The translations under genes and the position numbers were made by a program. A DNA stretch of 64,000 bases. Origin: Lachnospiraceae bacterium (GTDB taxonomy: Bacteria; Bacillota; Clostridia; Lachnospirales; Lachnospiraceae). The notes beneath the pieces are model-generated. The model was not told the origin of the DNA, did no database searches, and saw only the letters and a program-made list of their open reading frames with translations. Below, piece after piece: positions 8,811-18,006 of the stretch. The DNA is taken from contig WRLH01000009.1 in the NCBI GenBank assembly GCA_009777715.1, positions 1 through 64,000 of the forward strand. Direction: 5' to 3'. Numbering within the stretch: position 1 is the stretch's first letter; the number at the start of each line of letters is the position of its first letter.

Positions 8811-9068
8811 ATGCAGGCACAAGCATATGAAGGATATTTGGAGAACGGCTTTTTTTATACAGCAGGGAAGAGAATTAGGCTTCCGGAAAGAAAAAATATG
8901 TTTATCACTATTCCCGAAGAATCTGGAAAAATATTTGAAGAATCTAGTAATGAACTTGGCCTTCGTTTGGATTGGCTGAGAAAATTGGAATCGGCAATTG
9001 AATTATCTTCTCAAGAGGATTTTCCGTTAATTACTCGCTCTTTAGAAATGCGGGATTGGGCAGCTTAA
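8811..9068 (+). CDS. small antitoxin-like protein, no partner toxin
   Basis: An 85-residue protein with a strong AAAGGAG site before its ATG. The first half has the pattern of many small clostridial proteins: YEGYLENGFFYTAGKRIRLPERKN followed by a short strand (MFITIP), resembling the N-terminal DNA-binding/strand part of RelB- or AbrB-type antitoxins. The second half is an amphipathic helix region. No toxin gene follows; the next gene, 28 bases on, is a glycosidase. The family resemblance is from pattern only and the function is unproven. Confidence 0.55.
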   Translation: MQAQAYEGYLENGFFYTAGKRIRLPERKNMFITIPEESGKIFEESSNELGLRLDWLRKLESAIELSSQEDFPLITRSLEMRDWAA

Positions 9069-9096
9069 ATCTCCTGCCACAATAAAGAGGGTAAAC

Positions 9097-11007
9097 TTGA
9101 AAAACAATAAAAACATCTCCTATCGCAATGTAAAAATAACTGACCGCTTTTTTAGCGCATACCAAAGGCTGGCTGTTGAGGTGGTGATTCCGTATCAGGA
9201 AGCAATCCTAAATGATGAGGTCGAGGGGGCGGAAAAAAGCCATGTTTTTGCGAATTTCCAAATTGCGGCCCAAGAAAAAGAGGGGGCGTTTTATGGTTTT
9301 GTTTTTCAGGATAGCGACTTATATAAATGGCTTGAAGCCGTTAGCTATTCGCTTTACCTAAAACCTGATGACGCGCTTCTTGGACGCGCTGATAACGCTA
9401 TCGCCTTGATTGGGCGGGCCCAGCAAGCTGACGGCTATATCAATACATATTTTACCATCAATGACCAATATGAGAAATTCGCCAACCTTAGGGAAGCCCA
9501 TGAATTATACTGCGCTGGCCATATGATTGAAGCAGCTGTTTCCTATTATGAAGCAACCGGCAACCAAAATCTCCTTGCCATCGCACGGAAAAAGGCTGAT
9601 TTAATCTACGACATATTCATTAACCAAAGCAAACCGGGCTACCCCGGCCATCAAGAGATCGAACTTGCTTTAATGCGGCTTTACCGGGTTTTTAATGAAG
9701 AAAAATATCTTCATCTTGCAAAGCATTTTATTGATGAGCGCGGTAAAAGCCCCTCGTATTTTGATGAGGAAAATGCCCGCCTTGACTGGTTCGTCTGGGG
9801 CAAATCAAATGGTGATAACCGCTATAACCAGTCCCATCTTCCGGTCAGGGAGCAGCGTGAAGCCGTTGGCCATGCCGTCAGGGCTGTTTATATGTATACC
9901 GCAATGGCAGATATTGCCAATGAAACAGGCGATGAGGAATTATATAAAGCCTGTGAAATTCTTTGGGCCAGTATTACGGATAGAAAAATGTATCTGACCG
10001 GGGCAATCGGCTCAACTTCGTTTAGCGAAGCTTTTACCTCTGATTATGATTTGCCCAATGATACAATTTACGGCGAAACCTGCGCTTCGATTGGATTAGC
10101 TTTTTTTGCTCAAAAAATGCTTAATATTAATCCGGATAGCAATTATGCTGATGTCATCGAGCGGGTTTTATATAACTCAATCCTTAGCGGAATGAGCCTT
10201 AGCGGCACAAATTTCTTTTATTGCAATCCGCTTGAGGCTGAACCTGGCGTATCAGGGGTAACTCACAGCTATTCGCACGTAAAACCCAGCCGCCCTAAGT
10301 GGTATGCCTGTGCCTGTTGCCCGCCGAATATTGCGCGATTCCTTACCTCGCTTGGTGATTATATTTGGGCGGAAAACGACAGCCAAATTTTTTCCCATCT
10401 CTTTATCGGGAGCATGATGGAATCACCTGCCAAAAATATCAAAATAGAGCTTGAAACTGATTATCCTTATCAAAGCAGCTTAAACTATCACTTTAGCGGC
10501 AGCGGTTTATTTGATTTTTGCATAAGAATGCCTGACTGGGCAAAGGATTTTAGTTTAACGCTAAACGGTGAGAGAATTGATATCTTAGCTTTCCAAAATG
10601 GCTATTTGAAGATTAGGCGCAAATGGGATGACGGTGATGTCATTATTGTTGATTTTCCGCTAAAAGTCCGCAAAATCTATGCTAATGACAAAGTCCGTGC
10701 CAATGCCGGAAAAGTCGCTTTCATGCGCGGACCGCTTGTTTACTGTGCCGAAGAGTGCGATAACGGCAAATTGCAAAATATTTTTATCCCCCGAAATTCT
10801 GAACCTGAGATTTTAGCTTTTGACCCCAATCTGCTAAACGGAGTTGTGCCATTATCAGCGCAAGCAATCAGGGCAAAGAGCGATGAAAAACTATACTCTG
10901 AAAACCCGCCCGCCGAATCCCTTATTACGGTCAAGCTAATCCCCTATTATGCTTGGGCAAACCGGAAAGAGGGACAGATGAGGGTCTGGTTTAACGAAAG
11001 GAACTGA
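9097..11007 (+). CDS. GH127 family beta-L-arabinofuranosidase
   Basis: A 636-residue glycoside hydrolase of family 127 (formerly DUF1680), which releases beta-L-arabinofuranose from plant glycans. The family's Zn/catalytic set is visible: GETCASIG with Glu327 and Cys329, and CACCPPN with Cys407-Cys408, matching Glu338/Cys340/Cys417/Cys418 of the Bifidobacterium enzyme HypBA1 as I recall it. The catalytic (alpha/alpha)6 domain is followed by beta-sandwich modules from about residue 440. The start is TTG, supported by an AAAGAGGG site. No signal peptide is present, so it acts on imported oligosaccharides. It heads a run of galacturonide genes, suggesting arabinan or pectin side chains. Confidence 0.88.
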   Translation: MKNNKNISYRNVKITDRFFSAYQRLAVEVVIPYQEAILNDEVEGAEKSHVFANFQIAAQEKEGAFYGFVFQDSDLYKWLEAVSYSLYLKPDDALLGRADNAIALIGRAQQADGYINTYFTINDQYEKFANLREAHELYCAGHMIEAAVSYYEATGNQNLLAIARKKADLIYDIFINQSKPGYPGHQEIELALMRLYRVFNEEKYLHLAKHFIDERGKSPSYFDEENARLDWFVWGKSNGDNRYNQSHLPVREQREAVGHAVRAVYMYTAMADIANETGDEELYKACEILWASITDRKMYLTGAIGSTSFSEAFTSDYDLPNDTIYGETCASIGLAFFAQKMLNINPDSNYADVIERVLYNSILSGMSLSGTNFFYCNPLEAEPGVSGVTHSYSHVKPSRPKWYACACCPPNIARFLTSLGDYIWAENDSQIFSHLFIGSMMESPAKNIKIELETDYPYQSSLNYHFSGSGLFDFCIRMPDWAKDFSLTLNGERIDILAFQNGYLKIRRKWDDGDVIIVDFPLKVRKIYANDKVRANAGKVAFMRGPLVYCAEECDNGKLQNIFIPRNSEPEILAFDPNLLNGVVPLSAQAIRAKSDEKLYSENPPAESLITVKLIPYYAWANRKEGQMRVWFNERN

Positions 11008-11011
11008 CAAT

Positions 11012-12370
11012 ATGAACCCAAAAAGACTAAACATTGCTTATATCGGTGGCGGCTCGCGCCAATGGGCATGGACATTTATGACCGATCTTGCGCTTGAGGC
11101 CGATCTAGGCGGAACTATCCGCCTGTATGACATCGACACAGCGGCAGCAAAGAATAACGACCTTATCGGCAACCGGATGTCAAATCTTCCCAGCACAAAA
11201 GGCAAATGGTTTTATGACACTTATCTTTCCCTTGAAGAAGCAGTTACTGGCGCGGACTTCGTTATTATCTCGATTATGCCGGGAACTTTTGAGCATATGT
11301 ATTCAGACGTCCATACCCCGGAGCGGCTTGGCATTTATCAATCAGTCGGTGATACAACCGGGCCAGGGGGGATTATCCGTTCGCTAAGGACGATCCCCGC
11401 ATTCGTAAAATTCGCCGCAGCTATCCGCGATTTTGCCCCGGAGGCTTGGGTCATCAATTATACGAACCCAATGAGTATCTGTCTTCGGACCCTATATCAT
11501 GTTTTCCCCGAAATAAAAGCTTTTGGCTGCTGCCATGAGGTATTTGGGATGCAAAATCTGCTAGCCTTAATGGCCACCCGGAATTTAGGAATAGAAGTCT
11601 TACGCAAGGAAATCAAGATTAATGTCCTTGGCCTAAATCATTTTACTTGGTTTGACAGCGCGGCATTCGGTCTTGTGGATTTGATGGAGATGTACCGTGA
11701 TTTTGTTGATGAATTTTATGAAACAGGCTTTGAAACTGACATAAGCAAGCTGCCTCATCGTTGTTTTTCCAGCAATAACCGGGTAAAATTTGACCTTTTC
11801 CGCCGTTATGGCCTAATCGCAGCTGCGGGCGACCGCCATCTTGCCGAGTTCATGCCGAAAGACAATTACCTAAAAGACCCGCAATCAATCGAAAAATGGG
11901 GCTTTTATCTTACTAGCGTAAACTGGCGGATTGAGGATTTGGCAAGAAGAAAAGCCAAAAGTGAACGTTTGGTTTCTCGTGAAGAAGCACTTGATATCAC
12001 GCCATCAGGCGAAGAAGGTGTTTTGCTGATTAAAGCCTTATGCGGGCTTGGTGATGTGAAAAGCAATGTAAACCTGCCTAATACAGCGAATCAGATTGAC
12101 AATTTTCCGGCGGAAACAGTCGTTGAAACAAATGCCATTTTTTCTAGAAATAATATCAGGCCACTTAATTCCGGAAAATTACCTGAAACGGTTTTTGCCC
12201 TGACTGAACCGCATATAATCAATCAAACAGAAGTCCTAAATGCCGGACTTAACTTTGACCGGGAAGCTGTTTACCGGGCCTTTAGGCGCGACCCACTCAC
12301 TTGTCATTTAGCGGAAGCGGATCTTAAAGGGCTTGCTGATGAAATGATTAGAAAAGGGAGCATGGATTAA
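11012..12370 (+). CDS. GH4 alpha-galacturonidase, LplD-like
   Basis: A 452-residue NAD- and metal-dependent family 4 glycosidase. The N-terminal Rossmann motif IGGGSRQW binds NAD; NYTNPM, GCCHEVFG (metal-ligand Cys174) and LNHFTW supply the active site. The long match in order and wording to B. subtilis LplD (SVGDTTGPGGI, VINYTNPMS, GCCHEVFG, AAGDRHLAEF) supports alpha-galacturonidase rather than alpha-galactosidase. It would free galacturonate from imported pectic oligosaccharides. The next two genes handle the metabolites of galacturonate, in agreement. It starts five bases after the GH127 gene. Confidence 0.85.
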   Translation: MNPKRLNIAYIGGGSRQWAWTFMTDLALEADLGGTIRLYDIDTAAAKNNDLIGNRMSNLPSTKGKWFYDTYLSLEEAVTGADFVIISIMPGTFEHMYSDVHTPERLGIYQSVGDTTGPGGIIRSLRTIPAFVKFAAAIRDFAPEAWVINYTNPMSICLRTLYHVFPEIKAFGCCHEVFGMQNLLALMATRNLGIEVLRKEIKINVLGLNHFTWFDSAAFGLVDLMEMYRDFVDEFYETGFETDISKLPHRCFSSNNRVKFDLFRRYGLIAAAGDRHLAEFMPKDNYLKDPQSIEKWGFYLTSVNWRIEDLARRKAKSERLVSREEALDITPSGEEGVLLIKALCGLGDVKSNVNLPNTANQIDNFPAETVVETNAIFSRNNIRPLNSGKLPETVFALTEPHIINQTEVLNAGLNFDREAVYRAFRRDPLTCHLAEADLKGLADEMIRKGSMD

Positions 12371-12372
12371 TC

Positions 12373-13722
12373 ATGGAAAATCTATCCCGGGAATTATTCC
12401 CCATTACGAAACGGCCCGAAAAGGTCTTGCAGTTTGGCGAAGGTGCTTTTCTTCGTGCCTTTGCCGACTATATTTTTGATGTCTTGATTGAAAAGGAATT
12501 ATTTGACGGAAGCATAACGGTTGTCCAGCCGCTTCCAGAGGGGACTTTGCCTTTCCTTGCTTTACAAGATGGGCTTTACACCTTATTGGTCAAAGGCCTT
12601 AACAATGGCGGTGAGATAAACGAAAAACGGATTATTTCCTGTATCCAAAACTATATCAATCCTTATGAAGATTATGAAAGCTACCTGAATTGTGCAAGAA
12701 ACCCTGTTCTTCGTTACATCATTTCCAATACCACCGAAGCCGGAATCAGATATGAAGAGGGAAACTTCCTTTCGCAAAAACCGCCGCAGTCTTTCCCCGG
12801 CAAAATTACCGCTTTCCTGTATGAACGATACAAACATTTTAATGGCGATATTGCGAAGGGCCTCGTTTTTTTGCCCTGTGAGCTTATCGAAAATAACGGC
12901 ATGAATTTGCGTAAAATTATCCTTCTTTATGCCGATGAATGGGGGCTTGACAAGGCTTTTGGCGATTGGGTCGTTAAGGCAAATACTTTTTGTGATACCT
13001 TGGTTGACCGGATTACGACTGGTTTTCCCGCTAATGAAGCGCAAGAGATATATACGGAATTAGGTTATCATGATAAATTGCTGGACATCAGCGAACCTTT
13101 TTATTTTTGGGCAATTGAAGGCCCGGCTTGGCTTAAAGATGAGCTAAGATTTCACGAAGCAGGCCTTAATGTAATTATTACCGACGATATCTCACAATAC
13201 AAAACCCGCAAGGTCAGGCTGCTAAATGGGGCCCACACCGCTTCCGTTCCGGCGGCTTTGCTGTGCGGCCTTAGTACTGTTGGTGAAATGATGGCTGATG
13301 AGGATCTTAATAAATATTTGCATAAAGCCCTTTTTGAAGAGCTGATTCCGTCATTTCCTATTCCCACCGATGAGCTTAAGGATTTTGCTTCCGCCGTCTT
13401 AGATCGCTTTGCCAACCCCTACGTCCGCCACGAGCTTAAAAGCATTATGCTTAATTCAGTTTCCAAATTTGAAGTGCGGGTTCTTCCGGCTATTTATGAT
13501 TATTATTTTAAGTTTTCAAGTTTGCCAAAGCTGCTTACCTTTTCGCTGGCTGCTTTAATTACTTATTACCAAACCGAAGACGACAACGAAGCTTTAAAAG
13601 CACTCGATGAACTAATTAATAAAATGACCGAAACGGCCGGAGATTTTAAGGCCGAGGTCAAAAATTATCTTGACGAGATTTCACAAGCGGGAATCAGGGA
13701 AACTTTAAGGGAATATATATGA
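12373..13722 (+). CDS. uxaB: tagaturonate reductase (altronate oxidoreductase)
   Basis: A 449-residue member of the mannitol dehydrogenase family. It reduces D-tagaturonate to D-altronate with NADH, the second step of galacturonate catabolism after UxaC. Seen are the N-terminal VLQFGEGAFLRAF nucleotide-binding motif and the central catalytic stretch KVRLLNGAHT (Lys and His characteristic of the family) near residue 280. The length matches UxaB (about 480). It begins 2 bases after the GH4 gene and overlaps uxaA by four bases, so all are one transcript. No uxaC lies in the window. Confidence 0.9.
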   Translation: MENLSRELFPITKRPEKVLQFGEGAFLRAFADYIFDVLIEKELFDGSITVVQPLPEGTLPFLALQDGLYTLLVKGLNNGGEINEKRIISCIQNYINPYEDYESYLNCARNPVLRYIISNTTEAGIRYEEGNFLSQKPPQSFPGKITAFLYERYKHFNGDIAKGLVFLPCELIENNGMNLRKIILLYADEWGLDKAFGDWVVKANTFCDTLVDRITTGFPANEAQEIYTELGYHDKLLDISEPFYFWAIEGPAWLKDELRFHEAGLNVIITDDISQYKTRKVRLLNGAHTASVPAALLCGLSTVGEMMADEDLNKYLHKALFEELIPSFPIPTDELKDFASAVLDRFANPYVRHELKSIMLNSVSKFEVRVLPAIYDYYFKFSSLPKLLTFSLAALITYYQTEDDNEALKALDELINKMTETAGDFKAEVKNYLDEISQAGIRETLREYI

Positions 13723-15180
13723 AAATTCATTCTGATGACAATGTCGCTATCGCGCTTTGTAAAATCGAAAAAGGCCAGCCGTTTTTTGGCGTAACTGCCG
13801 TTGATGAGATTATCACCGGACATAAAATGGCGCTTAAAAATTTTTCCCCGGGTGATGATGTCATAAAATATGGGCAGCCGATTGGAAAAGCCGTCAAAAA
13901 TATCAAGGCTGGCGAGCATATTCATGTCCACAACCTAAAATCAAGTCTTAAAGTTAATGAAAAATACGAATACCACCCTGCCCAAATGCCCGCCCGCCAA
14001 AGGTTAGCCGGGACTTTCCCCGGATTTAGGCGAAGTGACGGAAAAGTTGGCATCCGCAATGAGATTTGGATAATTAATACTGTCGGCTGTGTTAATAGCA
14101 TTTCTGAACGGTTGGTTTTAAAGGCCAAAGAACGTTTTGGCAAGGCAGTAGATGACATTATCGCAATCCGCCACCCATATGGCTGTTCCCAGTTAGGGAA
14201 AGACCATGAAAATACGCGGAAAATTTTGGCTGGATTAGCCAAACACCCCAATGCCGCCGGGGTTTTGGTCCTTGCCCTTGGCTGTGAAAACAATGCCCCC
14301 GGTGATTTTATGAAGCTGCTTGGCGATTATGATAAAGAGCGATACCGCTTAATCATTGCCCAAGAACACGAAGACGAAGAAGAAGCTGCCTTAGCAATGA
14401 TAAGGGAACTTGTTAGCTATGCCGGGAAAACTAAGCGCGAAAAGGTGAGCCTTGAAAAGCTTGTTATTGGCATGAAATGCGGCGGTTCGGATGGCTTTTC
14501 CGGCATTACCGCCAATCCGCTCGCTGGCCAGATAAGTGACCTTTTGGCAGCGCATGGCGGAACGGCGATTTTGACCGAAACTCCGGAAATGTTCGGCGCG
14601 GAATCTATTTTGATGAACCGTTGTGAAACGCCGGAACTTTTTACAAAATTAGCCGCAATGGTTAATGGCTATAAAGAATATTTTACCCGCCACGGCCAGG
14701 CCGTTTATGAAAATCCTGCCCCCGGCAATAAAGACGGCGGCATTTCAACCCTTGAAGACAAATCGCTGGGCTGCATCCAGAAAGGCGGAAGCGGCCCGGT
14801 CAGGGATATCCTCGAATATGGCGAGGAAGCAAGGAAAAGCGGGATTAGCTTGCTTGATGGGCCGGGCAATGATTTAATTGCCATCACCGCCTTAGCTGCT
14901 GCCGGGGCGCAGATAATTCTTTTTTACGACCGGAAGGGGGACTCCGGCCGGGGCAGCCGTCCCGACCATCAAAATATCCTCCAATACTGGCTTGGCACAA
15001 AAAAAAGCCAACTGGATTGATTTTGATGCCGGAGCTTTGCTTCATGGCCAAACGATGGAACAATTAACCACGGATTTATGGCAGATGATTCTTTTGGTTA
15101 CTGCGGGACAACTAAAAACCAAAAATGAAGAACACGGCTATCGCGAAACAGCAATTTTTAAAGATGGGGTAATAATGTAG
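13719..15180 (+). pseudogene. uxaA: altronate dehydratase with a frameshift near its 3' end
   Basis: UxaA dehydrates altronate to 2-keto-3-deoxygluconate. Residues 1-90 form the SAF-like N-terminal domain, the rest the altronate hydrolase domain (MKCGGSDGFSGITANP, GNDLIAITALAAAGAQIIL). After ILF the frame becomes foreign and stops at 15018-15020, whereas the +1 frame continues the family sequence (TTGRGTP ... PTIKIS, KANWIDFDAG, GYRETAIFKDG) to the stop at 15178-15180. Removing one T from the run of six at 14920-14925 restores a 486-residue protein. The rest looks intact, so this is either a read/assembly error in a homopolymer, a recent mutation, or slippage. Confidence 0.9.
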
Positions 15181-15184
15181 GCAA

Positions 15185-17158
15185 ATGATACGCATGATAA
15201 ACCGAGAAGAATTAATTAAAAAACATAATCCGATTTTGACAGCAATCGAAACTAACTCGCCCCTCACCATTGGCAATGGCGAGTTTGCTTTTACTTGTGA
15301 CATTACCGGATTGCAAACGCTTTATCATGAATACCAGCTTTTTCCCCTTTGCACTATGAGTGAGTGGGGCTGGGCAACAAAACCTAATGCGCTGGGTAAG
15401 GCCTATGCCTTTGATGACGTGGAAAAAACTTGCTATCACAAAAACGGCAGGACATACGAATATGCTGTTAATTGCTTTGAGGGAAATGAGGAAGCCTATC
15501 ATTGGCTGCGCCATAATCCCCATCGGCGTAATCTTGCGCGAGTTGGCCTATTATGGGACGGACGTAAGATAAGCGGGGCAGAAATCACGAATATCCGGCA
15601 AGAGCTTGACTTATATACCGGGATTCTTTTTAGCCATTTTACTTTAAATGGCTTTTTAATCAAGATTAAGACTTGCTGCGCCAAAACTGCCGATGTGCTT
15701 GGTGTTTCGGTTTCGTCAAATGCTCCGGCCGGACGCTTATCGGTCATGGTCAGCTTGCCGGAAAGCTCCCACCGCAAAAATGCTTCTGATTGGACAAAAG
15801 CAAAACATTATCTGACCAGAGAAATAAGCAAGATAAATAACGGGTGTTATTCTATTAATTTATCCGGGAGTGAATTTGAATTTGCCTTGGCATTTTCGCC
15901 GGATAATGATAATACTAAAAATCGCGGCGAAGATAGCTTTGCCAAGGTCCGCTTTGACAGCATAAATGGCTGGGCGGCTTTTTGGCAAAAAGGCGGAATG
16001 GCTGACTTTTCAAAATGCAAAGACCCGCGGGCTAACGAGCTGGAGCGGCAGATGATATTGTCGCAATACCTAATTGCCGTGCAATGTACCGGAAACCAGC
16101 CGCCGCAAGAAACCGGGTTGTCAATTAATAGCTGGTACGGCAAATTTCATTTGGAAATGCACATTATCCACTCCGGGTGGCTGGCTTTATTTGGACACGC
16201 TGACTTGCTGGAAAAAAGCTTCGCGTGGTATTTTTCGATTCTGGCGAATGCCCGCCTAAATGCCAGGCAAAACGGCTACAAGGGGGCGCGTTGGCCAAAG
16301 ATGGTTGGGCCGGAGGGGATTGACAGCCCCTCATATATTTCAACATTGCTCATCTGGCAGCAGCCTCATTTACTTTATCTGCTCGAATTGACCAAGTCAG
16401 TCAATAACGATGTTCCCGCCTTTATGCGCAAATACTGGCTGTTAGTCCGGGAAACTGCTGATTTTATGGTTGATTTTCTTCACTTTAATAAAGAAACCGG
16501 GCATTATGAACTTTCTGGGCCTCTTATTCCTGCCCAAGAGGAACACGCGCCAGAAAATGTGCTTAACCCGGTTTTTGAATTATGTTACTGGCATTTTGGC
16601 TTACGAATCGCGATCCGCTGGGCGGAAGAATTAGGCGAGGATTGCGCGTTGTGGCAGGAAGTACGCGGGAAATTAGCTAATCCGCCCATCATCGACGATC
16701 TATATCCTGCCCACGCCAATTGCCCTGATACTTTTACAAGCTTTAACCGTGACCACCCCTCAATGCTTTACGGATTTGGTTTTATCCCTTGCGATTTGAT
16801 TGACAAAGATATCATGCTCCGGACAGCGGACTTAGCCTTAGAGGTCTGGGATCAAAAAAGCCTTTGGGGCTGGGATTTTGCCTTTATTGCGATGACTTAT
16901 GCGCGTCTTGGCTGCCCGGATAAAGCAATTGAGATCCTGCTCACCGAAACCGACAAAAACTCATATGCAATCAGCGGCAATAATCTCCAGCGCGGCCGTG
17001 ATGACCTTCCGCTTTATCTTCCCGGTAATGGCGCAAAACTGTTTGCCCTTTCCATGATGCTTAAAGGGTATGGGGAAACCAAGGGTTGCTGTGGATTCCC
17101 CGATAATGGGTTATGGGACGGCATTTTGGTTGAGGGGATTACTGGGCTTTTGGAGTGA
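15185..17158 (+). CDS. glycosidase-like (alpha/alpha)6 protein, family not assigned
   Basis: A 657-residue cytoplasmic protein without signal peptide. The opening HNP ... SPLTIGNGEFAFTCDITGLQTL and later HNPHRRNLARVGLLW are hallmarks of a family I know only as uncharacterised glycosidase-like proteins. A beta-sandwich N-terminal domain (about 1-260) is followed by an alpha-helical barrel (SWYGKFHLEMHIIHSGWLALF ...), an architecture like clan members GH65 or GH95. Acidic residues in GKFHLEMH and SGPLIPAQEEH are candidate catalytic sites. It starts 4 bases after uxaA, so it likely acts on a pectic oligosaccharide. The exact bond cleaved is unknown. Confidence 0.65.
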   Translation: MIRMINREELIKKHNPILTAIETNSPLTIGNGEFAFTCDITGLQTLYHEYQLFPLCTMSEWGWATKPNALGKAYAFDDVEKTCYHKNGRTYEYAVNCFEGNEEAYHWLRHNPHRRNLARVGLLWDGRKISGAEITNIRQELDLYTGILFSHFTLNGFLIKIKTCCAKTADVLGVSVSSNAPAGRLSVMVSLPESSHRKNASDWTKAKHYLTREISKINNGCYSINLSGSEFEFALAFSPDNDNTKNRGEDSFAKVRFDSINGWAAFWQKGGMADFSKCKDPRANELERQMILSQYLIAVQCTGNQPPQETGLSINSWYGKFHLEMHIIHSGWLALFGHADLLEKSFAWYFSILANARLNARQNGYKGARWPKMVGPEGIDSPSYISTLLIWQQPHLLYLLELTKSVNNDVPAFMRKYWLLVRETADFMVDFLHFNKETGHYELSGPLIPAQEEHAPENVLNPVFELCYWHFGLRIAIRWAEELGEDCALWQEVRGKLANPPIIDDLYPAHANCPDTFTSFNRDHPSMLYGFGFIPCDLIDKDIMLRTADLALEVWDQKSLWGWDFAFIAMTYARLGCPDKAIEILLTETDKNSYAISGNNLQRGRDDLPLYLPGNGAKLFALSMMLKGYGETKGCCGFPDNGLWDGILVEGITGLLE

Positions 17159-17195
17159 AAATTGGTGAATTATGTCAAAAGCTGACAGTACTTAA

Positions 17196-17435
17196 TCAAA
17201 GATACCGAAACAGTTCCTTGGCATCATCTTTCCTGACTGTTTCCTGGATATTTAAAACTTCAACCTTTACTTCTTTATTGCCGAAACGGATTGTAATCTG
17301 GTCGCCCATTTTGACCGTTGCTGACGCTTTGGCTGCTTTATCATTGATCATGACCCGCCCGGCATCGCAAGCTTCATTTGCGACCGTCCGGCGTTTAATC
17401 AAACGTGATACCTTAAGATATTTGTCTAAGCGCAT
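17196..17435 (-). CDS. rqcP: RqcP / YabO S4-domain ribosome quality-control protein
   Basis: A 79-residue protein consisting of one S4 RNA-binding domain (MRLDKYLKVSRLIKRRTVA ... GRVMINDKAAKASATVKMGDQITI). Proteins of this size and sequence in Firmicutes (YabO, RqcP) bind the 50S-peptidyl-tRNA complex and assist RqcH in adding C-terminal alanine tails to stalled chains. It lies just downstream of hup, as the yabO locus does in many Firmicutes, but a hairpin terminator separates them. The HslR family is the alternative name for the same fold. Confidence 0.88.
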   Translation of the reverse strand: MRLDKYLKVSRLIKRRTVANEACDAGRVMINDKAAKASATVKMGDQITIRFGNKEVKVEVLNIQETVRKDDAKELFRYL

Positions 17436-17467
17436 TTACTTCTCTCTTCTTAAATAAAATTGAAAAA

Positions 17468-17497
17468 AAAGAGCCTGTCCATTAGGCAGGCTCTTTG
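17468..17497 (-). terminator. rho-independent terminator of hup
   Basis: The stem AAAGAGCCTG / CAGGCTCTTT is followed on the minus strand by a run of T (TTTTTTTTCA at 17470-17461). It stands about 15 bases after the hup stop and before rqcP, so rqcP is either reached by read-through or has its own promoter. Confidence 0.88.
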
Positions 17498-17510
17498 CTT
17501 GCTTTAGATA

Positions 17511-17783
17511 TTAGTTAACCATATCCTTTAAAGCTTTGCCGGCTTTGAACTTCGGTGCTTTTGAAGCGGGGATTTTCATTGTTGCGCCAGTTTGGGGATT
17601 GCGGCCTTCTCTTGCTGCTCTTTGGGTTACTTCAAAAGTACCAAAGCCAACGAGTTGAACCTTTCCGCCGTTTTTCAATTCTTCTGCCACAGCATCAAGA
17701 AAAGCTTTTAGTGCTTTTTCTGCTTCTTTTTTGGTCAAGTCAGCCTCTTCAGCAATTACTGCTAATAATTCAGTTTTGTTCAT
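17511..17783 (-). CDS. hup: HU family DNA-binding protein
   Basis: A 90-residue histone-like protein that bends and compacts DNA. The whole fold is present: N-terminal helices (MNKTELLAVIAEEADLTKKEAEK), the VQLVGFGTFEV strand, and the DNA-embracing arm with the GRNPQTGATMKIPASK signature containing the intercalating proline. The length is that of typical HU. AGGAGGAAGTT is a good ribosome-binding site. An AT-rich upstream region of about 150 bases (17784-17935) holds its promoter, which I cannot place with confidence. Confidence 0.96.
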   Translation of the reverse strand: MNKTELLAVIAEEADLTKKEAEKALKAFLDAVAEELKNGGKVQLVGFGTFEVTQRAAREGRNPQTGATMKIPASKAPKFKAGKALKDMVN

Positions 17784-17932
17784 TTAGAACTTCCTCCTCT
17801 AAACATTGATTTTTAGGCTTTGTCCCTCTTTAGGAACATCTAAATATATATATATCCTCTTTTACAAGATTTGTCAAGGATATTTTGGTATTTTTTACGA
17901 TTTTATCCGCTTTTTTCCAATAAATTTAAGAA

Positions 17933-18000
17933 TTTAGTTATCTTCGCTCATATGTTCGGCTGTTTTAGGTGTATTTTGCCCTAAATAAGTCACGATCTCA
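17933..18000 (-). repeat. diverged copy of the 3' end of the PEGA lipoprotein gene
   Basis: The stretch begins with an 18-base perfect match (17933-17950) to 23088-23105 and has further aligned blocks (GTATTTTGC, ATAAGTCAC). Read on the minus strand it encodes a shortened version of the lipoprotein C-terminus (VTYLGQNTPK ... MSEDN then stop, against VTYSFSTLEQNTLD ... VSEDN). A stop codon closes the frame just upstream. It is therefore a remnant gene end or an attachment-like repeat. Its partner borders the other side of the 18.0-23.1 kb block. Confidence 0.75.
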
Positions 18001-18006
18001 CCTTAC

